A stretch of 64,000 nt of DNA, from NCBI GenBank assembly GCA_025345505.1, contig JANVCC010000030.1:1632112-1696111 (forward strand), in the 5' to 3' direction. Shown piece after piece: positions 1 to 12,594 of the stretch. Position 1 is the stretch's first letter, and each line of letters opens with the position of its first letter. This DNA comes from Todiramphus chloris collaris (lineage: Eukaryota > Chordata > Aves > Coraciiformes > Alcedinidae). A program made the translations under genes and the position numbers. The notes beneath the pieces are model-generated. The model ran no database searches. It worked only from the letters and a program-made list of their open reading frames with translations, and was not told where the DNA came from.

Positions 1-317
1 GGGAAAATTCAGCCTGGGCAGGGAAAGCTGACAGCTTCGTGGCTTGTGAAAATCATTGCAAAAGTATATTCTGAAAATTGCTGAGTTGGTGTCCAATTAA
101 GCTGTCAGATATGCTTCTTCAGTCATACCTTTTCCCTTGTTCTTCTGACCTGTCACCAGCAAACTACACTTCATCACTCCTTCAGGGCAATATTTGGTGT
201 GTGTGCCTATTGCCAGCCAAGGACCAAGTTTCTCTGCAACAGCACAAAGGAGAATAGGAAAGACAGAAATTAATGAAATAGTTTGGTAGCAGTGAGAATT
301 GTTACAAAACTGGGATC
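1..317. other. Unassigned sequence upstream of the CR1 element
   Basis: No gene or recognisable repeat is visible here. The sequence may include a decayed 5' untranslated part of the CR1 that follows, but CR1 5' leaders are usually GC-rich and this stretch is not. The left boundary of the CR1 is therefore placed where its endonuclease reading frame first becomes recognisable. Confidence 0.4.
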
Positions 318-3036
318 ATTAGCTCATCTGAAGTGCATCTATACCCATGCACAGAGTATGAGCAACAAACAGGATAAGCTTGAAGCCCTGATGAAACAGG
401 AAAACTATGACACAGTGGCCATCACAGAAATGTGGTGGGATGCCACACACGACTGGAGTGCCACAGTTGATGGCTACAAGCTCTTTAGAAGGGATAGACA
501 GGGAAGGTGGTGGTGGCTCTGTATGTTAGGGATTGTTATGAATGTTTGGAACTTAAGTATAGTGATAACAAGATTGAGTGTGTTTGGATCAGGTTAAGGG
601 GAAGGCCAATATAGCTGATATTACCATGGGTGTCTGCTATAGACATCGCAACCAGAGTAAAGAGGTAGATGAAATATTCTATAAGCACTTGTGAGAAATC
701 TGTTGTTCTTACGGGGGACATCAGTTTCCCAGGTATCTGCTGGAAATATAATACAGGAGAGAGGGAACAATCCAGGATGTTCCTAGAATGTGTAGGGGAC
801 AACTTCCTCACACAGTTAATAAGTGAACCGACCAGGGAAGGTGCCCTGCTGGACCTCTTGTTTGCAAACAGAGAAGGACTGGTGGAGGATGTGGCAGTTG
901 GAGGCCATCTAGGGAATAGTGACCATTAAATTATTAAGTTCTCTGTTTTTAGAGACACTAGGAGCGGGGGTAGCAGTACTGACACTCTGGACTTTCGAAG
1001 GGCAGAATTTGACTTGTTTCAGAGGTCACTTGATAGAATCCCTTGGAAGTGAGTTTTGAAAGATATAGGAGTCCAGGAAGGCTGGACATTTTTTAAGAAG
1101 GAAATCCTAAAGACGCGGGAGCAGGTCATCCCCATGTATCATAGGACAAGTCGGTGACGAAGAAGACCAGCCTGGCTGAATAAGGAGGTTTGGCTTAAAA
1201 TCAGGAAAAAAGGAGGATTTATGGCCTCTGGAAGAAGGGGCAGATAACTCATAATGAATATAAGAATGTCAGGTCATGCAGAGAAAGAAGGCTGAAAGCT
1301 AAACTAGAAGTTAATCTGGCTTTAAAGATGAAGAGCAATAGGAAAAATATCTACAAATACATTAATAATAAAAGAAGGGCTAGAAAGGGCCTCCATCCCC
1401 TAGTAGACTCAGGAGGAAATATGGTAATAAAAGAGGAGAAGAAGACTGAGGTGCTTAATGCCTTCTTTGCCTCAGTCTTTAGCAATGGAAACACTTGCAC
1501 CAGGGAAAGTGACTCCCCCAGGCCAAGAGACTGGGACCAGGAACACATTACTCCCCCTGCAATTCAAGAGGAGATGGTCCATGACATGCTCCTCAATATC
1601 AATGTGAATAAATCTATGATGCCGGATGGGTTACATGCTAGAGTGCTGAGAGAACTGGCAGGGGTGCTCACCAGGCCACTGTCCATCATTTATCAGCAGT
1701 CCTGGCTGACTGGGGAGGTACCAGCAGTTTGGAGGTCAGCAAACATAACACCCATATATAAGAAGGGATGGAAGGATGATTGGAGGAACTGACTGGAGGC
1801 CTGTCAGTTTGACTTCAATACCAGGGAAGCTGATGGAGCAGATCATCCTGGGTTCTATTATGCAGCACATGCAGGACAACCAGGTGGTCAGGCCCAGTTA
1901 GCATGGGTTTATGAAGGGGAGGACCTGTTTAACAAACCTGACCTCCTTCTATGACAGGGTGACCCACTTGTTGGATGAAGGCAAGGCTGTTGATGTTGTC
2001 TGTCTTGACTTTAGTAAGGCATTTGACACTGTTTCCCACAGTGTTCTATTAGAGAAATTGACTGCTCTTGGCTTGTGAGGGCATTCGCTTTCCTGCATGA
2101 AAAACTGGTTACATGGATGGGTCCAAAGAGTTGTGGTCAATGGAGTTAAATCCAGTTGGTTGCCAATCACAAGTCGTGTCCCCCAGGGCTCAGTACTGGG
2201 GCCACTCCTGTGTAACATCTTCATCAGTGATTTGGATGAGGGGATAGAGTGCTCCCTTGGTAAATTTGCAGATGACACCAAGCTGGGTGGAAGTGTTGAT
2301 CTGCTTGGGGATAGGGAAGCTCTGCAAAGGGATCTGGGTAGGCTGGCTGGATCGCTGGGACAAGGCCAATTTCATGAGTTTCAATAGGGCCAAATGCTGG
2401 GTCCTGCCCTTGGGCCACACCAACCCCAGCAGCACTACAGGCTTGGGGAGGAGTGGCTGGAGAGCTTCCAGGCAGAGAAGGACCTGGGGGTGTTGACTGA
2501 CAGCCAGCTGAACATGAGCCAGCAGTGTGCCCAGGTGGCCAAGAAGGCCAATGGCATCCAGGCCTGGATCAGGAATAGTGTGGTCAGCAGGAGCAGGGAG
2601 GTGATTGTTCCTCTGTACTCAGCTTTGGTGAGGCTGCACCTCAAATACTGTGTCCAGTTTTGGGCCCCCCTCTACAAGAAGGACATTGAGGTGCTGGAGA
2701 GGGTCCAGAGGTGGGCTACAAAGCTAGTCAAGGGTTTGGAGCATGTGTCTTATGAGGAAAGGCTGAGGGATCTGGGGCTGTTTAGCCTTGAGAAAAGAAG
2801 GCCCTTATTGCCCTACCTTATTGCCCTCTACAGCTACCTGAAGGGAAGTTGTAGCGAGGCAGGAGTTGGTCTGTTCTCCCTGGTGACAAACGACAGAACA
2901 AGAGGAAATGGCCTGAAGTTGAACCAGGGGAGGTTCAGGCTGGCATTGGAATGGGCTGCCCAGGGAGGTGGTGGAGTCACCATGCCTGGAGGTGTTTAAG
3001 AGCAGGGTAGATGTTGTGCTTAGGGACATGGTTTAG
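318..3036 (+). pseudogene. CR1 ORF2 remnant: endonuclease-reverse transcriptase polyprotein
   Basis: The intact protein nicks the target and reverse-transcribes CR1 RNA in the nucleus. The endonuclease glutamate lies in the motif ITEMWWD (E at 427-429). The usual GDFN motif reads GDIS (D at 717-719, S at 723-725), so the asparagine is replaced. The terminal SDH motif is kept at 918-926 and is followed at once by a stop (927-929). In the reverse transcriptase the first catalytic aspartate is in CLDFSKAFD (2007-2009), and the FADD box is intact at 2265-2276. Lesions include frame changes between 597 and 669, in 930-1328, near 1790, near 2340 and near 2425; in-frame stops at 1899-1901 and 2076-2078; and a short deletion near 2944. 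After that deletion the last part resumes in another frame ([12 protein letters not shown] from 2947) and ends at the natural stop 3034-3036. Confidence 0.92.
2803..2827 (+). repeat. 12-bp micro-duplication inside the CR1 ORF2 remnant
   Basis: The 12 bases at 2803-2814 are repeated exactly at 2816-2827, with one base between. This falls where CR1 proteins normally read an EKRRL-type motif followed by LIALY, and it adds residues not usual in the family. It is most simply a replication-slippage event after insertion. Confidence 0.75.
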
Positions 3037-3093
3037 TGGTTTTTGATAGGTCTGGGAGTAAGGTTGGACTTGATGATCTTGAAGGTCTCTTCC

Positions 3094-3124
3094 GTTCTGT
3101 TCTGTTCTATTCTATTCTATTCTA
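3094..3124 (+). repeat. CR1 3' tail made of TTCTR pentanucleotide units
   Basis: Three GTTCT units (3094-3108) are followed by three ATTCT units (3109-3123) and one A. The tail ends the long CR1 right after a typical CR1 3' UTR (GGTTGGACTTGATGATCTTG upstream). Other CR1 copies in this window end in the 8-bp unit ATTCTATG, so the unit length differs. Confidence 0.9.
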
Positions 3125-3640
3125 AAATAAGAGAGCTTATTATTTATAAAAACCTTTCTTTAAGTTGAATGCAGTTCTGCAGCATTCAGAAAGGAAGAGA
3201 ATGTGAGGAAGTGGTGAAAACCAAGTGTAATTAAAGGACAAATAAGTCTGGATGAATTTTTTTTTTTTTACAGCTTTTTTTTCCACAGAAGTTCTCCATC
3301 TGCAGCTCTCAAACCACCTGTGAAATGTAGGAGGTTTCTGCCGGATACAGACAGAAGCTGTTGTGTGCTTATGATGTACAATACGCCTACTCCTCAAATT
3401 GTCTCTAAATCAGCATCACAAAAAAAATCAAGGAAAATAGGAAAGCAATGAAGCTTCCTGGGCTTCATTTACTCAGTGACAAAATGCAATTGAACTGGGA
3501 TTCCTCTTCTTCCATCCCACAGGATGGGCAACGTGGGAAGGAGTCATCTCACTGAAATTGAAAGGGATGGGGTAGGGGCTGAGGGTAGATGAAGAGGGAG
3601 AGAGAGAGATGGAGAGCTCTTGGGCAGGAGTGGATACAGA
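3125..3640. other. Unique AT-rich sequence between two CR1 pieces
   Basis: No gene is visible. It holds a T tract near 3257-3269 and a GA-rich stretch near 3595-3613. Nothing else stands out. Confidence 0.5.
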
Positions 3641-3698
3641 TCATAGAATCATAGAATTGTCAGGGTTGGAAGGGACCTTAAAGATCCATCTAGTTCCC
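3641..3698 (-). mobile_element. CR1 3'-end fragment, minus strand
   Basis: The plus strand reads TCATAGAATCATAGAATTGT followed by GGTTGGAAGGGACCTTAAAG and a GATC-CATCTAG-TTCC block. This is the reverse complement of the CR1 3' UTR and its ATTCTATG tail. Only about 58 bases are recognisable, so this is an extreme 5' truncation. It lies some 500 bp beyond the tail of the long CR1 and in the opposite orientation, so it is a separate insertion. Confidence 0.85.
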
Positions 3699-6600
3699 AG
3701 AGTGAAGGGATAGGAGGAAGTGAGAAGCCAATTCTTTGGAGTTGCACTTAAGGAGAAAAGAAAGAAAATGAGGTGGTGAGGGGTAAGAAGACAGGTACTG
3801 ATCTGGTAAAGGCTTGAGTACAGGAGAGGGAAATTGGAGGTGGCCGAGCCAAAGAGGGAAACAAGGGATTTGACTGTGACTGTGGGCAGAAACTGACTTT
3901 AGATAACACCCTGGGACCATGGTTGGGATGTGAAGACAGTTAAGAGGAGGAATAGATCTAAATAGGATATGAATCTGGGAATTAATATGATTCAATAATG
4001 GTATCTGAGGTACAGTTGAAAATCCTAAGGAGAGGAAATGAGGACCAGAGAATGTCAGGGACTTGAAAGGTGAGTCTCAAAAAGGTTCTTCCAAAACTTT
4101 GAGGGAGCTCAAGGAAACCAAGTGCTTTGTTTCTTCTTTCTGCATATATCTGTGAAATCTAAAAGCAAAGTTGGTATCTCATCCCCTTTTCAGGGTTACT
4201 TCTAAAGTTTTAAAAATAAGATTCTAGAAAATAGTGTCAGATGATCTTTGGAACTGCAGAATGAAGCATGAAAAATGGTATAGAATGCCAAATTAATGTC
4301 CATCTTCATATGGATATCAGGATACTATTATGAGCAAAGTTGTTATTTTATCACTTCCTTTTTTTTTTCTTTCTTTCCCTTTTTCTAACACTATAAAAAT
4401 TGCAAATAACATGCAATATTTTTACCCAAGGTCTCCTCCCTTAAAACTAGATTTCTGCTGAAATAAAGTAGAAGATGCTCATTCCATCTCTCTGTCACCT
4501 TGCCTAGTGAAAGTACTGGCTCCTTACACAGGGAAGCAGTTGTGAGGAGCGTACGTCCCAGAGTTCATATGACTGTATCTGCAGTAGGAAATGGTCTTCC
4601 AGTGGGATTTAACAAGTACAGGTACTGAAGAGAAACTGTTGGTTGCATTTATATGACTTATGCATCTGTCATATGCCTGCTCTAATAAACTTAGATCTTC
4701 CTCGTGCTGTCAGCTCCTACTTAATGTGCATTTATAAAGCTAAGTTACTCTTGATCTCTCCACCAACCTGCTTATTGCAGAAATGTGTCTATTACCTTAT
4801 GCAATAAATTGAGAAACATATGGAAAATAACTGAAACTATCAAATCTTTTAAAATGGATGCCTGTCAGTTGGTGGTGGGTTTGGTTTTTTTACATCCTTT
4901 AAAGACGAGTTGTTGTGAACTAATGAAGGAGGTGTTTGTGGCTGAGGAAGGAATGTCACAAGGAAGCAGTCACTGGGAGTCTGGCTGGGTGACAGATCCA
5001 TCTATTTTTCCTCTAAGAGCATCACCTCATGCACTCTAATGAGGGAAAATGCTCATCGAACTTGAGCTTCATTTGGACTTTGGACATAAAACTAAGGTAG
5101 ATTCAGAGAGGGAAGATATCAAGGTTGTTCAGTCATTCTATGATTTTTATTAATTCCCCCCACAACTGTATTAAGACTCTTTTTTTTTTTTTTTTTTCTT
5201 TCCAAAATAGAATCTCCTTCTTCTGTGCATTTCATAGCATATCCCTCCACAAAACCTAGAAGGGGAAAAAAAAACCCAACTTCTGTGATAAAATTTTAAA
5301 GTGGAATGTTTTCAGAAGCCAGGGGCACTAATGGTGAGGGGAAGTGATGCGAAATTTCTTTTGACAAGAAGATGACAAGAGACAAGACTGAAGTGATTTA
5401 TGCATACTCTGGGAGGAAAAACCTAAACTGATACACCTTATAGCTGACTTGGGATGAGTCCTTCACTCTTCATTTGCAGTGAAAAGCTACTTCAGTGATT
5501 TTAACATTTATTCATTTCTTTTTTTCTCCTTGATCTATAATTCAAAATACTTTATCAACTTGTCAAAGGATAGGACACATGTTTCTTTCAATGTGGAAGT
5601 GGATCATCAGGTTGTTGCATCACCGTGCTAATCTCAGTAGTGGGTGGAAGGATTTAGGCAGGACTTTCCCTCTGTGGAGAAAAGGCTCATGCCAATGTAG
5701 TTCTGGTGGAAGATATTTAAAATAATGATTTCTAATGCTGAGTCACAGTGTTGTCACAGCGCTATTAATAATAAACTGGAAGTATATTTATCTTGCCATA
5801 TGGAATGAGATTAAATAGTCCAATGTCTGCCTCTGGTAATGGATGGCATTATATAATGTTATTTTGTGAGGTATATACATTTCCCCTTCCCTCTTTGTCC
5901 CTCCTTAAACTCACAAGATAGACTTTAACTATCTGAAGAAATGAAGTGTTGTTAGAAAGCACTGTCTTGGTTTCTTTTGAAAGCTGTGGCAATTATCAAG
6001 GATTCCTCTCTGCCTTGGTCATTTGTAAGGGGATTTAGTTGAACTGTGTTAAGTTCTGTGCATATGTTCACATTCAGAAATGAAGCATCTTTAATTTGAT
6101 TTTAACTTAAATCTCTTTGGAAGTCAGGTAAAATTGAATCAAGGCATGTTTAATTCTCAATGTAAATATCTGAATAACAGTTTAATGCAATTTAGCTAAA
6201 CCACTTCAGGAATTCATTGGAATTAACCCTTCTGTTTCCATACTAACAAACTCAAGTCCTCCATGGACACTCTTTATATGACATTATTAACAGGCTGGTA
6301 ATCAAGAATTCTGAAGAATTATGGTATTAATAATGAATTCTGTATATGTATATGAAAATCTTTACCTGCATGCTAGCTAATCATTGCTGCATTATAACTG
6401 TTTCAATGCATTCAGCTGCATTTCAACACACTAAGCAACAGCAAGGATGACACACGGATCTTTGACAAGTCTCTCTGTACCCCCCATGTTAAGGCTTCAA
6501 CTCATACAAGACTTTGCCTGGTAGGCCAGAGAAAAGCATGACACTAACCCCCTAGGATGGGCTTTATAAGGCATCTAGAAGAAGGTCCCAGTTTCACAGA

Positions 6601-9600
6601 GCCACACAAGTTCATCCTAAGCTGCCCAGTGCTGGTGCTGTGTGAACCACTGCACCTGACAGTTCTTTGCAACCCGTAGCACACATCTGCTTGGGTTTAA
6701 GTTAGGGGGCAGTTCTGCCCAAAAGCTGAAGGGTACTTCAGTTTGGACATTGAGGCTCTCTTTCCTGATTAATGACACTGCAGTTAGTACACCTTCCTAA
6801 GTTTAGTGTCTCCAGCAACATTTTGAATAGGAGAGAACAGAATTCCTGTGTTGTTTCATGCAACCTGAATTTGTCGTCCTCATCCTCCTATAGGTACAAT
6901 TACCTTGTCTCTCACCTCCTTGCACATCTCTATCCTTTGTGTTACATTCTTCAGTGTGTTGTCTTTCCCTTTTGAACTAAATTTTATAGAATTGCCCTCC
7001 TCAGCAATAATTTCCTGTGAAATATATTTCATAACATCCCTGTCCCAAGTCATACAGCAGCTACTTTAAAAATAAGATTGTATGAGGGAAAGCAAAGTCA
7101 ACTATATGTAAATATTCAAGATGATTTCACTAACAGTGAAGAGGTAAGACAACACAGTGACTGAAGCAAATATTTAAAACAGAAAAGCAGCAGAGTAGAG
7201 TTGCTTTCTCTTTCAATCAAATAAAATTTTTAAACAACAATCCTGGTAATTTTTTTTTTTTTTAAATCAGTTTATTCTAATGCTGAGATAAGATATGGGA
7301 GATGGATTTTAAGATGAAGGATCTGCTATCATACTTTGAACTATAATCTTCTCCTTTTTGTTAATATTGTAGATAACTTTGCACAGTATAGTTCAGGCAC
7401 AGAATGTTTAGTTGAGCACTATAGCATCTCCCTATTGCCAGATGTGAATAAATCTAGCTTATGTGTCTGCCTGTAAACTGTACTGGGAGAACCATTAAAG
7501 TAAGGAAAACTGAATTAGGATTTTATGGTGTTTGAGAAAGCTGGAAACCCAAGATAAAGAATTCACGGGGTTTTGTGTGTGTGTTTGATTAGGCACAATA
7601 TGCATCTCAGGACAACCCTGCATTTATTTCTGTGAAATGTAGATTAAAATGAAAGTGGATAGGAAATGGAAAATATCTCCATTTCTAATCATGCTGCTGT
7701 TTCATTAAGGATAGGCAACATCCTGATTCTAGCTGAGAAATTATTCTTTTCTGTTGCTGAAGAACCTCAGGCTGGTTGAATGAAATTTCCCTTGTAAGAG
7801 TACTTCAGTGCTAATGACAATAACAGTAAGGAAACCAGCAATTCAATACTGGAGGATGCTGCTGAAGAAACATTGACATAAGGGCAGGTAATTAGTGCTG
7901 CTGCTTCTATTAAAACTAGAGGGGGAAAACCCAAACTGGAGTCATTGGAGCAAAGGGACTTTTAAATTGCAAAGAAACCTTATTTACACAGTGAATCCAG
8001 CTGAACTAAGTAAGCTAATCAATATGATGGGCAAATTCTATTAACAATAAAAAAAACCTGACTGAATAATTAAAGCATAGCAAAGAAGAGTAAATATTTT
8101 GAGGAAAGGGACAAAGCTGACAGAACTTAATTTGGTCAGTGAAGAGGACTTACTGCTTTTTTCTTCAGCTTTTTTCCGCCTCTCTAAAATAATCAAAGAC
8201 ATAATACTGTGAATCACTTCTAGCAGTATAGAAGCTTTCACTATTGCCCAAATGAAATGGGGCATTCGTGTGGGAAATGGGAAGAGAAAAATGAATCTGT
8301 TTGAACACCAAAAAGAATTTGATTAAGCTGAAGATCGAAGAAAATTTCAGGTCAGGCTTGCAGATCCTTGATGAAAAATTCTAATAGAAAATAGACCTCA
8401 GTGGACAGGGTTTTCTTTTTGATGTAACACCAGTGAAGCCCAGCAAGTTAGAACAATGATGAGTTTGGCATAGACTTTTCAATTAATATATATGGAATTA
8501 GCCAAGTGGTAGGTTTTTTCACAAATTCCAAGTAGCCTTTTTACGAACAGAATGGTGTTGGGGTTTTTTTTCCCTACCTTTGCTAGCAATAGAATTTTTT
8601 TCTTCCAACTTTGAATGATGTTATTTGATTTAATGGAAAATTTTGAACTTCTTTTCAGGTCAGGGATGGGCTTTTGCTCCTTTTATATAGTGCCTGGAAT
8701 AATGGCTTCTTGATCTTGATTGGAGCCTTTCATGGCTTCAAATAAATTGAACTATTTTTCTTGCTGATACCTTTGCCCTTGCGTCTGAGGAATCGGGATA
8801 GGGAGTAAGGTCTGGTTTGAGCACAGTGGTTTGCATGCTGGGCAGTAGAAGAATGAGTGAATGAGAATTAACATGTTTGGTTAAAAATAGATTTTCCTTA
8901 CAGCATTATCTGTAGCAGAAAAATATCTATTTGGTTTAATCTGCTTTATAAAATTTGTTTTGTTTTCCTTGCTGCAATCAAATAAAATGCAGGGTTTAGT
9001 TCTGTGTCAATATGAAGATTAATTAGCCTAAATTGTAAACCCACTCTCTTTTTAGAGTGCTAACTTTTCTTGTTATTTCCCTTTTAAATGGAATCCTAAG
9101 GGGGGAAAAAAAATCAGATACCATGGCATAAATATTACATTATACTTGACTGATTTATATTTATATAGCTAATTCCAGTTCTTAATGGAATTCAAACGGG
9201 AAGAATTCTTCACTGTTAAGGCTGCTTTAGAGGTTGGATCAAGCATGCCAATATAGTCAAAATGAACTGGAGTTTCTGGCCTGATTGTCTCATTTTTGAC
9301 ATGGCCTCGTGTCATTTTTTCATGGTATTTTTCTCAGTTTAGTAACGTACTCCAGTGAATTTCTTCTTGGCTAAGAAAATAACTCTGTGCAAAATACACA
9401 TCTGAGGTGACAGCTGCTTCTGACCTTCATGCATATTATATTATAGAGCTGGTCAACTTAGAGCTCTGGCATATTGGAAATTTAGCCCTTGACATTGTCC
9501 CTGTATTGAAGATGAGGACACATGAAAATTGAAGGGCTTTTCACAGCATAACATAAATGGCTGGCACAACAAGGCTGATCCTTCACGGCCACTTTGGTAC

Positions 9601-12594
9601 CAGATAATGTCATAAGAGGTCAGGTGTATTTCCTGATCTAATGTGAAGTGTGTCAAGTTACAGCAGGGATTAATGAGACCCTCTAAGAGCTCAGTTTTTC
9701 ATGGTGTCTTTTATTCAAAAAGGGAGTTAGTTGTTAGTTTTCAGGATTAAAATATGAGCAGTTTTAATTGTGATATCTGGTATGTGCAGCTGTTGCTGTG
9801 TGTGAGTTAGCTGTAATGCAGTATTAAGAGCTTTCATGAGCCATAGATTTGAAACTCTCCCTGAGCAGGAGGGAGGTAGGAGCTAGTTAGATAAAATTCA
9901 TCTTAACTGGCTCAGAGGCAGGACAGAAAATCGTAAATATGAAATACTACCTCAGAATAATGTCTAATTGATTGCAATTTGCAGCAGAGTAAGGGAATGC
10001 AGGTGGGGTCTGACATCTGGCATAGCAACCTGTAGCAGTGACTCAGGGCTGTTTGTTCCACAGAGTGAGTTCAAGTCGCAGTTCCAGGTACCCAGACAAA
10101 TCACTCAGACTATTAACTCTGTAAATGTAGATGTTGCTGTCTTGTGAAGGAGATGGATTAGAGTAAGAACTCTGGAAATTTTCCTTACAAGACTTGCCTA
10201 AGGCTGAGTATAGCTCTTGTTGTCTGGCACTGAGAAACAATGGGGGTTTTTGTCTCTGGAATCACACTTCCTAGACCTAAAATTATGAAATCATCCACCT
10301 CAAAGGCTGCTGAGGGGAATAATATTTGTAGAGAACAGATACTGATTAGACAGAAAACTGCACAGTTGTGCAGTGCTTTGCTATCAAACAAAAAAGGATA
10401 AGCTTTCTAAAATGAAGAAAGCGCATTGCTTTAGATTGTAGTACATGAGGTTTTGCTGTAGCCTCTTCCTTCCACCCATAGTTGTACATGTTCCACTGTC
10501 CTATCTGCTGCTGGTGTTTTATTCTGTGATAGGACTTCATCTTGTTCATTCATGGTAAGGTAGGAACATGTAGTGGCTATGAATATTCAAACAGCCTGCA
10601 TAAGAATTAGTTATTATTTTCATCAAACTGTAATGTTTCTGAATGGATGTAAATCAAATGTTTTAACCATGCAAGGACAGGTTCATGTGTGCTGGCTACA
10701 AAAGTGTACTTGGATGTCTGTGTTGATGAACCTTTATTCCAATGGAAGCTGTTCACATGTGGTCATGTTGTGGTCCTCAGGCAGAGACTAAAGGGCAGTT
10801 GAGCACAAACTCAGATTACTTTGGCTAAAGATGTCAGAAGGCAGAAAGGGACCATCTGCTACAGAGGAGGTTCTGCTCCCCGCAGGCACTAAAATAAAGG
10901 AAAACTTTGTCTCACTGCTTTTAGGCTCCCTAGGGTTTCTGTTCAGGACTGCCCTTTTGTTCATCATCTGAGGGTGTCTTTGATTCCAGTAAGAGTAATC
11001 ATGTTTAAAATATTTTTTTTCACTCTTTAATTAGTTCCTCTCTCTTTCAAAGAATGCATTTAGATGCTACATCATTTTCCTAGACCAGTTTTTTGAGTCC
11101 CTTATTTTATTTAACAGTTCTGTGATACAGCTAATACAACATCTCATACTGGATAATTTATTTCCTCTCTGGCATAGAAAGCCATTAGCCTTAACTATTT
11201 ATTCAGTAACATTTTTGTTCTATTTAGTGGTGCCCAATCCATCTCTGGGATTATCAATGTGAATGCTAAACAAGCTTTTGCAAGTTTTTCCCAAAGGCCC
11301 AGTGGAAGTTCATATTTTATGTAAAATATAAATCGTAAAATATCATATATTTTTAAATTGTGATGCAGAGTTATTCATTGCCTATTTAGGAATAGGCATT
11401 TATCACAGCCTTAACTACTGTAATCTACCATAGTCTGGCCTAACTGCCCAAGGTTACAGTGGTCAGAGCATCATTATTCTGCTTCCCTGTTGTGACTTAC
11501 AAGCAACCGAATTGGGATCAGGGCAGAGGCAGCTACAGATTGGCAAGGACATCTCACTGCCTCTAACTCACTGGAATTGCATCAGCTCCATGGACTTTAC
11601 AAGATCCTGTCTATACTAAATCATGGCAGTCAGCCTTAATAGGACAGATACTTTTAACAATGAGCTTGGTATATCTTCTTGGTAGATAATAAAGTAATAG
11701 AGAAACCAGATTTTGGTTGAACTGATAATATGTGCTGAGTGCTTAGGACATTGCACATCAGATAGACTGCATGAAATAAGTCCAACACACCAAGCAAACG
11801 GGCAGCAGGAGCCTGGAGTCACCTTTGCTGTTGGCTGAGATGCTGGAAGCTGGCAGGGGGCTGGAGATGAGACAGTGTAAGGAAGGCAGTCTGGCGCAGT
11901 GAGCCGTACACACCATGGCACAGTAAGCAGCCCAAGCTCATTTTTCAAGACATCTACAGAGTTGGTGCTGTGTGTACCCTGCCTTCCTGGTGTATGTCAT
12001 TATAAAATATGCAATGGATGTGTGCTCCTGCCTAACCCCCTAAAGGTTACTTCCAGCATCTCTCCCTCATCTCTTTTTTCCAGACTCATGTCAGCAACCC
12101 CTTCCCAACCTCACAGACCTGCCAATTCTCATGTGGGAGGCCTCACCGCTCAGGTGCCAATCACTGGCCGTGACCTCTGGCCATCATTCCACCTTATGAA
12201 CTTCCTTAGGGAACAGATGGTGTAAATATCTTTGATGCCTTTTTTTTGTTCCTCTGAATTTCTTCCCCACCCCATACCCTGCATAATATCTGTTGACTTC
12301 ATAACTCCCTTAACTCCTGTAAAGCATTTTAACATCTAGAATGTGTGAATTTATAGTCTTTTAGCAGCATTTTAAAAATTAAAATTGGAAGCATTTCTAA
12401 AGATCACAAAAGAGGAAAGACAGCTTGGGGAAGGTCTGAGGGCAGAATTCTGGACACTCTCCTGGGCACTGCTGTAGACACCAGCATGATGTTGAGCGTA
12501 TTCCTCTGAGCATCCATTGCATATGAATGCCCATCCCACAGAAGGGCACAATGAGAATTATCTCTTTGAAGTGGGAGATTTTGATGAAGTGGAG
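3699..12594. other. Gene-free AT-rich sequence
   Basis: No gene, RNA gene or clear transposon is recognised in this stretch. Open frames here are short, overlap each other and resemble no family I know. Visible landmarks are an 18-base T tract at 5180-5197, a less AT-rich patch around 6440-6720, and pyrimidine-rich sequence with an AG near 12080 (see findings). It may contain old repeats too decayed to identify by eye. Confidence 0.55.
5180..5197 (+). repeat. T18 homopolymer tract
   Basis: An uninterrupted run of 18 T. No recognisable retroposed sequence lies next to it on the minus strand, so it is recorded only as a simple repeat. Confidence 0.85.

Larger units (their letters stand above)
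318..3124 (+). mobile_element. CR1 LINE retrotransposon, nearly ORF2-complete, inactive
   Basis: This is a non-LTR retrotransposon of the CR1 family, the dominant transposon of bird genomes. The order is that of an ORF2: an apurinic-type endonuclease (about 320-930), a linker (930-1330), a reverse transcriptase (about 1330-2500), a C-terminal region (2500-3036), a short 3' UTR, and a 3' simple-repeat tail. Most genomic CR1 copies are 5'-truncated to a few hundred bases, so about 2.8 kb is long for a copy. The body is broken by many frameshifts and stops, so it cannot move by itself. The right end is sharp, at the end of the tail. The left end is uncertain by tens of bases. No target-site duplication is expected for CR1 and none was identified. 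Confidence 0.93.

Noticed and set aside
1949..2644. Several open frames of 60-110 codons on the minus strand and in other frames
   Set aside because: They are shadows of the CR1 ORF2 remnant, which explains the region fully on the plus strand.
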